Source of the DNA: CAYJFX01 sp964370315 | GTDB taxonomy: Bacteria; Spirochaetota; Spirochaetia; Treponematales; Treponemataceae | Reading direction: 5' to 3' | Length of the DNA stretch: 5,585 bases | Assembly (NCBI GenBank): GCA_964370315.1 | Contig: CAYJIS010000073.1 | Span: 1-5,585 of the forward strand | Shown: positions 1 to 5,214 of the stretch, in pieces | How the letters are laid out: the number at the start of each line of letters is the position of its first letter | Numbering within the stretch: position 1 is the stretch's first letter | Notes under the pieces: model-generated | Told to the model about the DNA's origin: nothing | The model's database searches: none | The model's input: only the letters and a program-made list of their open reading frames with translations | Translations under genes and position numbers: made by a program

Positions 1-46
1 CATTCGGTTTTGGAGACCGACGCTCTACCATTAGAGCTACTGACCT
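1..46 (-). tRNA. trnW: tRNA-Trp (anticodon CCA), 3' part cut off by window edge
   Basis: Read on the minus strand, the 5' acceptor arm AGGTCAG begins at 46. It is followed by a D-stem GCTC/GAGC, then an anticodon stem TCGGT/ACCGA (16-20 with 4-8) closing the seven-base loop CTCCAAA. The anticodon is CCA (11-13), which reads UGG (Trp). The variable loop, T-arm and 3' acceptor strand lie outside the window, so acceptor pairing cannot be checked. It is the last visible member of the tRNA-Thr/rpmG/tRNA-Trp unit. In many bacteria tRNA-Trp sits directly before secE and nusG, so those genes are expected beyond the left edge (inference). Confidence 0.93.
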
Positions 47-58
47 AAATATATGGAC

Positions 59-73
59 AAGTGAAAATCACTT
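59..73 (-). other. Small hairpin between rpmG and tRNA-Trp
   Basis: AAGTGA and TCACTT form a perfect six-base inverted repeat around three A/T bases, in the 43-nt gap between the rpmG stop and the tRNA-Trp 5' end. There is no U-tract, so it is not a terminator. In a joint transcript it could mark where the tRNA is cut from the mRNA, but that is inference; such a short AT-rich repeat could also be chance. Confidence 0.3.
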
Positions 74-89
74 TATCTCAAAACCTAAA

Positions 90-266
90 CTATTTTGCCT
101 TCGTTTCTTTGTGAAGTATGTGTTTTCGACAAAACGGACAAAATTTATTTTTTTCCAATTTTCCCTGGATGTTTTTGCGATTCTTATATGTTGTATAGTT
201 TTTTCGCTTACAATCTGAACACTGCAATGCTATAATTTCAACCGCTGTCTTTGCTTTCTTTGCCAT
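90..266 (-). CDS. rpmG: 50S ribosomal protein L33
   Basis: This 58-residue basic protein begins MAKKAKTAVEIIALQCSDCK and ends in KHILHKETKAK. It is bL33, a small protein of the large ribosomal subunit located near the tRNA exit site. Two CxxC pairs (C16/C19 and C43/C46) form the zinc ribbon of the zinc-binding L33 type. The YTTYKNRKN segment near residues 24-32 and the length are normal for the family. A strong ribosome binding site (AGGAG, with AAGGA closer in) precedes the ATG. It lies between tRNA-Thr and tRNA-Trp on the same strand, 25 and 43 nt away, so it is probably cotranscribed with them. Because the type carries cysteines, expression of a cysteine-free paralogue under zinc limitation is possible elsewhere in the genome, but nothing in the window shows this. 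Confidence 0.96.
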   Translation of the reverse strand: MAKKAKTAVEIIALQCSDCKRKNYTTYKNRKNIQGKLEKNKFCPFCRKHILHKETKAK

Positions 267-291
267 TCCTTTCTCCTATTAATAGAAATAG

Positions 292-364
292 AGCCTCCAA
301 TCAGAATCGAACTGATGACCTCAACCTTACCATGGTTGCGCTCTACCGACTGAGCTATAGAGGC
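292..364 (-). tRNA. trnT: tRNA-Thr (anticodon GGU)
   Basis: The minus strand folds into a full cloverleaf. The acceptor GCCTCTA pairs with TGGAGGC including one G-U pair, the D-arm is GCTC/GAGC, the anticodon stem is CAACC/GGTTG around the loop ATGGTAA, and the T-stem is ATCAG/CTGAT around TTCGATT. The anticodon GGT (329-331) reads ACC and ACU threonine codons. The discriminator base is T (292), and CCA is not encoded, so it must be added after transcription. It is the first gene after the promoter at 416-444 and is followed 25 nt later by rpmG. Confidence 0.96.
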
Positions 365-415
365 AAACACACCAGTCCACAGGCTTGTCGCCTATTGAAA
401 ATGAGATGTCTTACT

Positions 416-444
416 ACTATATAGATAATGCATCTTTTTGTCAA
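416..444 (-). promoter_or_regulatory. Sigma-70 promoter of the tRNA-Thr/rpmG/tRNA-Trp unit
   Basis: On the minus strand a perfect -35 box TTGACA (439-444) is followed by a 17-base spacer and the -10 box TATAGT (416-421). Predicted start is near 409, giving a leader of about 45 nt before tRNA-Thr. This is the best-matched promoter in the window, as expected for stable-RNA and ribosomal genes. The stretch 365-640 holds no gene; it contains this promoter and the divergent chemoreceptor promoter. Confidence 0.88.
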
Positions 445-570
445 TAGGAAAATTACCTTTTAAGCATATTTCTGTTTTAAATATCGTTTTGTTCCATCTT
501 TTGGCATTACCAGGGTGTGCAAAAAACCATCTTTTTTACAGAATATTCCCATTTTCGCCAAATTATTTCT

Positions 571-598
571 TTTCTTAATTCATTTTTTATGCTATAAT
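571..598 (+). promoter_or_regulatory. Putative extended -10 promoter of the chemoreceptor gene
   Basis: A perfect -10 box TATAAT (593-598) is preceded by TGC, giving an extended -10 element. The -35 match is poor: TTTCTT (571-576) at 16 bases is the best available, in a T-rich run, which is typical where the TGn motif substitutes. Predicted start is near 605, giving a leader of about 36 nt. No sigma-28 type flagellar/chemotaxis promoter was evident, which points to housekeeping transcription (inference). Confidence 0.7.
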
Positions 599-640
599 AT
601 AAGAAGTTAGGTATACTTAAATAATAAAAGGATGTGACTT

Positions 641-2506
641 ATGGAAACGGAGAAAAAAATGGAAGATAAGAAAAACCTTGCTAGAACATACATATCAGCT
701 TTACTTGGGCTATTAACCCCAATAACTATCTTTTGGCTACAAGGTATAACCACAGGTATTTATGGTGAAGAATTTGAAAAAGCTGTGCTTACGAGCCCAC
801 TATATATTGGATTTGTTATTTTTTACACTGCTCTTTATCTCTTTGTCATTCACAGAACAATAAGAGGCGTCAGAGCATATGATGGAACCGAAAGATCCTT
901 TATTGCTGCAAATAAATCTGCAAAAACAAATACAATGTGGATTTTAATGTCATCAACAATTTTTGGAGTGTTTAATTGGATAATAATTAGGTTTATTGCC
1001 AATTCTATTGGAGAGGAAATATACCATCTTCAAATTTTATTATTAATAATTGGAAACATTTTCATTTTTGGATACTTTTTTGGCGTAGGGTATATATTTT
1101 TCTTTGATAAATGGGCTCTTAGTATTGTCAACCTAGATAAAAATGCAATTCCCCTTCCTTTGATACCCAAAGGTATTATAACAGCTGTTATGTGCTTACT
1201 CGGTATAGCGTTATTAATTCTAGTTCCTTTTTTTATTCCTCATCCTGGTATTAGTGCTCCAGAAATTTTTGTCAAGTACAGTCTTGCTAATTCTCTGTTT
1301 GCATTAGTTTTTGGGGTTGCAAACTATACAATATTTATTGCGCAGTTTGCATCACGTATAAAAAAAATGCAGCATTTCACAGAGGCACTTGCTTTGTATG
1401 ACTATACAGCAAATGGATTCTTTGCTGAAAGTCGCGATGAAATGGGACTCCTTTCAAATGATCTTAATGCATTTTATGTTGAAACAAAAAAATTATTTGC
1501 AGACTTTGTTCAAACTGCAAATGATTCAGAAGATATTGCAGGCGTTTTGGCAACAAACGTAAATGGTGCTGTAGCAGCACTTGAGCAAATTTCTCGCTCA
1601 ATTAACGCTGTAAAAGAACAAATTGTAAACCAATCAGCTGGTGTTGAAGAAGCACATGCAACAGTACTTCAAATTATGAATGGAATTAAAGGGCTAGATG
1701 ACAACATAGCTTCTCAATCAGCCAGTGTTACAGAATCATCTGCTTCTATCGAAGAAATGGTTGCAAATATCCGTTCTGTTACAGATATTCTCGATAAAAA
1801 TGCAGTTAGTGTAAACGACCTTGGTTCAGCTTCAGAACTAGGATTACAAAAAGTACGAGATGCTGTAGACACTTCTGGAAAAATCATGGAGGAATCAGCT
1901 GGCTTAGTAGAAGCAAGTACGGTTATCCAAAGTATTGCAAGTCAAACGAACCTACTCGCTATGAATGCTGCTATAGAAGCTGCTCATGCAGGCGATGTCG
2001 GAAAAGGCTTTGCCGTAGTTGCTGATGAAATCCGAAAGCTAGCAGAGGATTCAAATCAACAAGGAAAATCAATAAGCGAAAGACTTCTCTCCTTGCAATC
2101 GCTCATTACTGCCGTATTCGAAAGCACCCAAGAAGTTCAAAAACAATTTGATATTATTTTTGATTTATCTAAGACAGTAAAAAATCAAGAAGATGTTATT
2201 ATGCATGCAATGCAAGAACAATCAACAGGTAGCTCTGAAGTTCTACAAGCAGTCCAACAAATTAATAATTCTACTAGCGCTGTTAGAGATGGTTCAAACG
2301 AAATGCTTCGAGGTGGACAAGAAATTGTTACCGAAATATCCATACTATCTGATGTTACCAGAACAATTAACGAAGCTATAAATGAAATTGAAACAGCTAC
2401 AAGAGAAGTAGCTGCAGCCGCTGCTGATGCAAATAATATTGCAATTCAAAATAAACAAAGTGCTCAAACAATGAGCTCAGAACTTTCTAAGTTCCACTTA
2501 CAATAG
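641..2506 (+). CDS. Methyl-accepting chemotaxis protein with six membrane helices and no extracytoplasmic sensor domain
   Basis: This is a 621-residue transmembrane chemoreceptor that would control the CheA kinase through CheW. Six hydrophobic segments fill the N-terminal part (about 14-37, 54-73, 98-118, 128-154, 176-199 and 214-236), with only short loops. A HAMP-like linker follows (about 238-290, with SRDEMGLLSNDLNAF at its second helix). The rest is a long coiled-coil signalling domain. The hairpin tip is unmistakable at about 428-471, with SQTNLLAMNAAIEAAHAG followed by GKGFAVVADEIRKLAEDS. No C-terminal NWETF-type pentapeptide for CheR/CheB tethering is present. The ATG has AAGGA eight bases upstream. 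Typical receptors have two helices around a periplasmic ligand domain; here sensing must occur in or near the membrane, or through a partner protein. The signal sensed is unknown. Confidence 0.95.
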   Translation: METEKKMEDKKNLARTYISALLGLLTPITIFWLQGITTGIYGEEFEKAVLTSPLYIGFVIFYTALYLFVIHRTIRGVRAYDGTERSFIAANKSAKTNTMWILMSSTIFGVFNWIIIRFIANSIGEEIYHLQILLLIIGNIFIFGYFFGVGYIFFFDKWALSIVNLDKNAIPLPLIPKGIITAVMCLLGIALLILVPFFIPHPGISAPEIFVKYSLANSLFALVFGVANYTIFIAQFASRIKKMQHFTEALALYDYTANGFFAESRDEMGLLSNDLNAFYVETKKLFADFVQTANDSEDIAGVLATNVNGAVAALEQISRSINAVKEQIVNQSAGVEEAHATVLQIMNGIKGLDDNIASQSASVTESSASIEEMVANIRSVTDILDKNAVSVNDLGSASELGLQKVRDAVDTSGKIMEESAGLVEASTVIQSIASQTNLLAMNAAIEAAHAGDVGKGFAVVADEIRKLAEDSNQQGKSISERLLSLQSLITAVFESTQEVQKQFDIIFDLSKTVKNQEDVIMHAMQEQSTGSSEVLQAVQQINNSTSAVRDGSNEMLRGGQEIVTEISILSDVTRTINEAINEIETATREVAAAAADANNIAIQNKQSAQTMSSELSKFHLQ

Positions 2507-2514
2507 TAAACAAC

Positions 2515-2551
2515 AAAAAAAATGCAACACGGCTGTGTTGCATTTTTTTTT
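2515..2551. terminator. Bidirectional rho-independent terminator between the chemoreceptor gene and arcC
   Basis: ATGCAACAC (2522-2530), loop GGCT, and GTGTTGCAT (2535-2543) form a perfect nine-base stem. It is flanked by eight A on the left and about nine T on the right, so either strand reads as a hairpin followed by a U-tract. It lies eight bases after the chemoreceptor stop and 11 bases from the arcC stop on the opposite strand. One hairpin therefore probably ends both convergent transcripts. Confidence 0.93.
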
Positions 2552-2562
2552 GCACTACGGTA

Positions 2563-3498
2563 CTACCCTTCTATTACAGTTCCTGTTTTACCAGCTATAC
2601 CATCACGAGCTTTTTCAAGCAAGGTAATAAGCGTTCTTCTACCTTTTTTAGAGGAGGCAAAAAGCATACCTGCTTGCACCTTAGGAAGCATACTACCAGG
2701 TGCAAAGTGTCCTTCATCAACATATTGTTGCGCCTTTTCTAGGGTTAGATTATCTAAAGTTTCTTGGTTAGGCTTTCCAAAGTTTATACAAACCTTTTCA
2801 ACTGCGGTAAGAATAATGAGATAATCGGCATCTAAAAGTTCTGCCATTTTTGCGCTCGCAAAATCTTTATCGATTACAGCGCCCTTGCCTGCAAGATGGT
2901 TTCCATTTTTAGAAACAGGGATGCCACCACCACCAGAAGCAACTGCAATGTGCCCTGCATCAAGAAGCACTTTTATTGCATCAATTTCTACTATATCAAG
3001 TGGTTTTGGGGAGGCAACCGTACGACGCCATCCACGCCCAGAATCCTCAACTACAGTGTAACCGTCTTTAATGAGTACCTCTGCCTCTTCTTTAGTCATA
3101 AACTTACCAATTGGCTTTGTGGGGTTATTAAAAGCAGGATCGTTTTCGTCAACTACAACTTGTGTAATAAGTGATGTAATACTCTTTTTAATATTTCGGT
3201 TTAGAAGCTCTTCTCGTAGAGCATTTTGAATATCATAACCAATATAACCTTGGCTCATACCAACACACACAGACATTGGAATAACAGAAGTATCAGGATG
3301 ATGTTCTTTAAACTCTTGCATTGCAAGATAAATCATGCCAACTTGTGGTCCATTTCCGTGAGAGATAACAACCTGATGTCCCTCTTCTATAAGGTCTGCA
3401 ATTGCCTTTGCAGTTTCTTTTACAGCGAGCATTTGCTCATGTAGATTATTGCCGAGCGCGTTACCACCAAGAGCTATCACAATACGTTTTGATTCCAT
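2563..3498 (-). CDS. arcC: Carbamate kinase
   Basis: This 311-residue cytoplasmic enzyme catalyses carbamoyl phosphate + ADP to carbamate + ATP, the energy-yielding last step of arginine deiminase and similar ureido-compound pathways. Family motifs appear in order: ALGGNALG (9-16), VVISHGNGPQVG (43-54), VVEDSGRGWRRTVASPKP (about 149-166), HIAVASGGGGIPV (183-195), AGKGAVIDKDFASAKMAE (about 203-220), a nucleotide-site segment near LILTAVEKV (228-236), and FAPGSMLPKVQAG (265-277). Length matches the usual ~310 residues. I chose the start MESKRIVIALGG because a GGAGG site sits six bases upstream and family members begin there; an upstream in-frame ATG would add 30 unrelated residues. The likely metabolic partner is the YgeW-type carbamoyltransferase at the right edge, but an intervening lipoprotein unit and terminators separate them. 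Confidence 0.97.
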   Translation of the reverse strand: MESKRIVIALGGNALGNNLHEQMLAVKETAKAIADLIEEGHQVVISHGNGPQVGMIYLAMQEFKEHHPDTSVIPMSVCVGMSQGYIGYDIQNALREELLNRNIKKSITSLITQVVVDENDPAFNNPTKPIGKFMTKEEAEVLIKDGYTVVEDSGRGWRRTVASPKPLDIVEIDAIKVLLDAGHIAVASGGGGIPVSKNGNHLAGKGAVIDKDFASAKMAELLDADYLIILTAVEKVCINFGKPNQETLDNLTLEKAQQYVDEGHFAPGSMLPKVQAGMLFASSKKGRRTLITLLEKARDGIAGKTGTVIEG

Positions 3499-3504
3499 AA
3501 ATTT

Positions 3505-3509
3505 CCTCC
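3505..3509 (-). promoter_or_regulatory. Ribosome binding site that decides the arcC start
   Basis: GGAGG lies six bases before the ATG at 3498 on the minus strand. No comparable site precedes the upstream in-frame ATG at 3588, which also lies within the predicted -35 box. This fixes the shorter, 311-residue product. Confidence 0.88.
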
Positions 3510-3560
3510 GTAAACTAAGAGACGCCAACTCATAGGTTACCGCCAACATTGTATACTTAT

Positions 3561-3588
3561 ATGATACCACAGAATCAGAAAAAAGCAA
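3561..3588 (-). promoter_or_regulatory. Putative arcC promoter
   Basis: On the minus strand TTGCTT (3583-3588) and TATCAT (3561-3566) are 16 bases apart, giving a start near 3554 and a leader of about 55 nt. A nearby TATACAAT is an alternative -10. The promoter lies downstream of the terminator at 3632-3674, so arcC should be transcribed independently of the lipoprotein gene. Confidence 0.6.
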
Positions 3589-3631
3589 GAATTATTTTTA
3601 GCAAAACTAAAAATTTTTTAGGTAATTTTAC

Positions 3632-3674
3632 AAAAAACAGCCGATGGCAACTTTTTTCAAAATCACCATCGGCT
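3632..3674 (-). terminator. Strong rho-independent terminator downstream of the lipoprotein unit
   Basis: On the minus strand AGCCGATGG (RNA 5' arm, 3666-3674) pairs perfectly with CCATCGGCT (3639-3647). The 18 bases between them can extend the helix by seven more mostly A-U and G-U pairs, closing a GAAA tetraloop. A six-T tract (3632-3637) follows after one G. It would end the lipoprotein transcript about 190-220 nt after its stop codon and shield arcC from read-through. The TAG that ends the FGE-like relic (3673-3675) overlaps the first arm. Confidence 0.88.
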
Positions 3675-3741
3675 ATTTATAATAAACCTGAGTTGTCCAA
3701 CTGCTGCCACGATACACGCAGTTCGAGCCTTATGGAAAACC
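3673..3741 (-). pseudogene. Relic of a second FGE-sulfatase (SUMF1)-type gene
   Basis: The minus strand reads GSNCVYRGSSWTTQVYYK and then TAG. This resembles GSKRIYRGGSWGSD near the C-terminus of the neighbouring lipoprotein. The DNA is also similar: GGCTCGAA, TATCGTGGC and AGxTGG are shared in the same order and spacing. An in-frame TAA (3730-3732) stands just before the conserved stretch, and no start codon, ribosome binding site or upstream domain is left. After the RGSSW motif the homology ends. I read it as the eroded end of a paralogue that once stood downstream in tandem. A partial duplication of the living gene is an alternative. It is too short for family assignment without the neighbour. 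Confidence 0.6.
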
Positions 3742-3765
3742 CTATATTTCACATTTTAAATCGAT

Positions 3766-3777
3766 GGGCTTACGCCC
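3766..3777 (-). other. Small GC hairpin with a GUAA tetraloop in the lipoprotein 3' region
   Basis: On the minus strand GGGC and GCCC flank GTAA, a GNRA-type loop, about 85 bases after the lipoprotein stop codon. The stretch 3499-3860 has no intact gene: it holds the arcC leader and promoter, the terminator, the relic and this hairpin. Four base pairs is short, so a structural role is uncertain. Confidence 0.35.
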
Positions 3778-3860
3778 CTTTATTACTTTTCACCCTGTCG
3801 CTGTCCCTTTTAAAGTGTCACTCCGTACACCTTTCTCGAGATAGCTCCCCTGCTTGCTGC

Positions 3861-4760
3861 TTAGGGCGCAACAGAGCGAGCCACCCGGAAACCGATGTCG
3901 TCGTACTGTTCGCTGGGCGCGATACTGCTTCTTTGGGCTACGGGCAAAAGAGACGAGTCACTGCCCCAGCTACCGCCACGATAAATGCGTTTCGAGCCCG
4001 AATCAGGGCCTTTAGGGTTATCTGTTTCACTTACCTCATACGGATGTACATACCAATCCCAACACCATTCCCATACATTTCCGCTCATGTCATAGAGCCC
4101 AAGTACGTTGGCATTTCCGGTCTTTGCAGCAGGTGCGCTTTCTGTTCTTCCCGCTGTTCCTACTATATGTGTTGTACCCACTGCATTTTTACTATACCAC
4201 GCATATTCTCCTAAATTATCTGCTTCAGGATCGTTTACGTCTTCACTTGTGCCTGCATAGATAGTGCGCGGTTCATTTCTACCACCCCCCGCTGCATACT
4301 CCCATTCTGCCTCAGTGGGTAAGCGGTAACCGTCTGCTTTCCAGTCTGCCACTGTAACATTCTCACCACTTACTGTATAAAACTCTGTGAGTCCTTCAGC
4401 TGCACTTAACGCATTACAAAACGCTATTGCATCATACCAAGTTATATTTTCAACAGGTAGATTTGGATCTGTCGTAAAGTTACTTGGATTTGGTTTGCCT
4501 GGCATCACCTGCACCCACTGTGCTTGTGTTACCTCTGTTTCTGCAAGGTAAAAATTTGATACAGTTATGTCTGTCCCGCCTCGTGCAAATTCTCCACCTT
4601 TCACTCCTATTAACGTACCTACATTTGCAGATTCAAGTGTTCCAAATACACCTGTTTCCACAGGCGCAGGTGTTTCTCCTCCATCAGTTGGTTGTGGACA
4701 GCCCACTAATACTAAGCCAAGCACTACGGCTAGGCTTATCACTACTACTAGTTTTTTCAT
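3861..4760 (-). CDS. FGE-sulfatase (SUMF1)-fold lipoprotein, probably non-catalytic
   Basis: This 299-residue protein begins with a lipoprotein signal: MKK, a hydrophobic core, and the lipobox LVGC with Cys21 as the predicted lipidated residue. A short Pro/Gly/Thr linker (22-40) follows. Residues about 50-297 form an FGE-sulfatase domain: GGEFARGG (55-62), ETEVTQAQW (74-82), PVENITWYDAIAFCNALS (102-119), GYRLPTEAEWEYAAGGG (144-160), GLYDMSGNVWEWCWDWY (221-237), RIYRGGSW (258-265) and GFRVARSVAP at the end. True formylglycine-generating enzymes carry a redox cysteine pair after the GGSW region; here that stretch is GSDSSLLPVAQRSS with no cysteine, so enzymatic activity is unlikely. A C-type-lectin-like binding or surface role is more plausible (inference). 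The ATG has AAGGA seven bases upstream. It has its own promoter and terminator and appears more GC-rich than neighbouring genes. Confidence 0.92.
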   Translation of the reverse strand: MKKLVVVISLAVVLGLVLVGCPQPTDGGETPAPVETGVFGTLESANVGTLIGVKGGEFARGGTDITVSNFYLAETEVTQAQWVQVMPGKPNPSNFTTDPNLPVENITWYDAIAFCNALSAAEGLTEFYTVSGENVTVADWKADGYRLPTEAEWEYAAGGGRNEPRTIYAGTSEDVNDPEADNLGEYAWYSKNAVGTTHIVGTAGRTESAPAAKTGNANVLGLYDMSGNVWEWCWDWYVHPYEVSETDNPKGPDSGSKRIYRGGSWGSDSSLLPVAQRSSIAPSEQYDDIGFRVARSVAP

Positions 4761-4798
4761 AAAAAATTCCTTTTAAAATGAAATTGTGATTTAAATAT

Positions 4799-4843
4799 AA
4801 AAAAACCGCACCAACCGCACCCTAACGGGCGATTATTTGCGGT
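4799..4843 (-). terminator. Attenuator-like hairpin and U-tract in the lipoprotein leader
   Basis: On the minus strand ACCGCA (4838-4843) can pair with either of two TGCGGT copies (4814-4819 or 4805-4810). The second copy is followed directly by seven T (4799-4805, sharing the copy's last T). An inner hairpin CGCCC/GGGTG with loop GTTA (4818-4831) competes with use of the first copy. It lies between the predicted promoter and the ribosome binding site, about 40 nt before the ATG, in the orientation that would stop the lipoprotein transcript early. I do not recognise a known riboswitch. It could also be a plain terminator for transcripts entering from upstream. Confidence 0.5.
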
Positions 4844-4881
4844 CTTAATACCTGAGATATGTGTTGTGTTTTTATATACTT

Positions 4882-4900
4882 TTCGCCTACATGTGGCGAA
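4882..4900 (-). other. Leader hairpin
   Basis: TTCGCC (4882-4887) and GGCGAA (4895-4900) form a perfect six-base inverted repeat with a seven-base loop that contains the palindrome ACATGT. It lies inside the predicted lipoprotein leader, about 60-75 nt after the start site and upstream of the attenuator-like hairpin. No U-tract follows. It could be part of a folded regulatory leader or a protein-binding site. Confidence 0.4.
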
Positions 4901-4963
4901 CTGAAGTGAACTGATGGACGAAATGGTTTTATTGGTAGAACATACTGTTGTGTTCATATTATT

Positions 4964-4992
4964 AGTATAGCATAAAGTGGGAAGTTTTTCAA
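4964..4992 (-). promoter_or_regulatory. Promoter of the lipoprotein gene
   Basis: On the minus strand TTGAAA (4987-4992) and TATACT (4964-4969) are separated by 17 bases, with TGC just before the -10 making it an extended -10. Predicted start is near 4957, which gives an unusually long leader of about 195 nt before the lipoprotein ATG. A TATAAT on the same strand (5015-5020) with a poor -35 is a weaker second candidate. Confidence 0.75.
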
Positions 4993-5035
4993 GGGCGGGG
5001 GGCAATCCTTGCGAATTATACACACCCCATATCTC

Positions 5036-5069
5036 TAATTAATAATTATCCATTATAAATTATTAATTA
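5036..5069. repeat. AT-only 12-base inverted repeat
   Basis: TAATTAATAATT (5036-5047) and AATTATTAATTA (5058-5069) are perfect inverted copies around the ten-base spacer ATCCATTATA. It lies in the gene-free stretch 4993-5214, upstream of the lipoprotein promoter. No T-tract or GC core makes it a typical terminator. It could be an AT-rich upstream element, a protein-binding site or a dispersed intergenic repeat; the sequence alone does not decide. Confidence 0.6.
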
Positions 5070-5113
5070 CCTAACTACGCCCTAACAATTTAAAAAATCT
5101 CCATGCTTGAATT

Positions 5114-5180
5114 ATCGAGACAAGGACGTCGCCACACTAAAAGATACACGATGTTTTCAGTCATAGACTGAAAACTCGAT
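5114..5180. repeat. Nested stem-loop element
   Basis: ATCGAG (5114-5119) and CTCGAT (5175-5180) are inverted copies that enclose two further elements. One is a perfect ten-base hairpin, GTTTTCAGTC (5153-5162) and GACTGAAAAC (5166-5175) around ATA. The other is a GAC/GTC mini-stem with loop AAGGAC (5118-5129). Arms overlap by a base, so the outer and inner helices would share or stack at their junctions. No coding potential is evident. It may be a structured RNA, part of the carbamoyltransferase 3' end, or a REP-like repeat. Confidence 0.5.
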
Positions 5181-5181
5181 A

Positions 5182-5211
5182 GTAAAAATCGGCAAGGACG
5201 CCGATTTTTAC
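5182..5211. terminator. Rho-independent terminator of the YgeW-type carbamoyltransferase gene
   Basis: GTAAAAATCGGC (5182-5193) and GCCGATTTTTAC (5200-5211) form a perfect twelve-base stem with a six-base loop. A GGC/GCC core with an A5/T5 run on each side allows termination in either direction. It begins three bases after the carbamoyltransferase stop on the minus strand, so it is best read as that gene's terminator. This places the lipoprotein in a separate transcription unit. Confidence 0.85.
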
Positions 5212-5214
5212 GTA

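Noticed and set aside
494..535. Direct repeat CCATCTTTT upstream of the chemoreceptor promoter
   Set aside because: Two nine-base AT-rich copies 33 bases apart in a T-rich intergenic region are easily due to chance; no dyad or known operator pattern supports a site.
2193..2381. 62-codon frame inside the chemoreceptor gene
   Set aside because: It is an out-of-frame shadow within the conserved signalling domain coding sequence.
3499..3588. N-terminal 30-residue extension of carbamate kinase
   Set aside because: It has no ribosome binding site, overlaps the predicted promoter and is absent from the family; the GGAGG-preceded ATG at 3498 fits length and motifs.
3673..3741. The FGE-like stretch as a DGR template repeat
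   Set aside because: Differences from the lipoprotein gene are not confined to adenines in one copy, similarity ends right after the GGSW motif, and the segment that would be varied is missing.
3549..4214. Plus-strand open frame of 221 codons
   Set aside because: It lies antisense to the lipoprotein C-terminal half and the relic. The peptide has no recognisable family, and the minus-strand frame carries clear FGE motifs.
3861..4760. Annotation as an active formylglycine-generating enzyme
   Set aside because: The redox cysteine pair expected after the GGSW region is absent and the protein is a predicted lipoprotein, so only the fold is supported.
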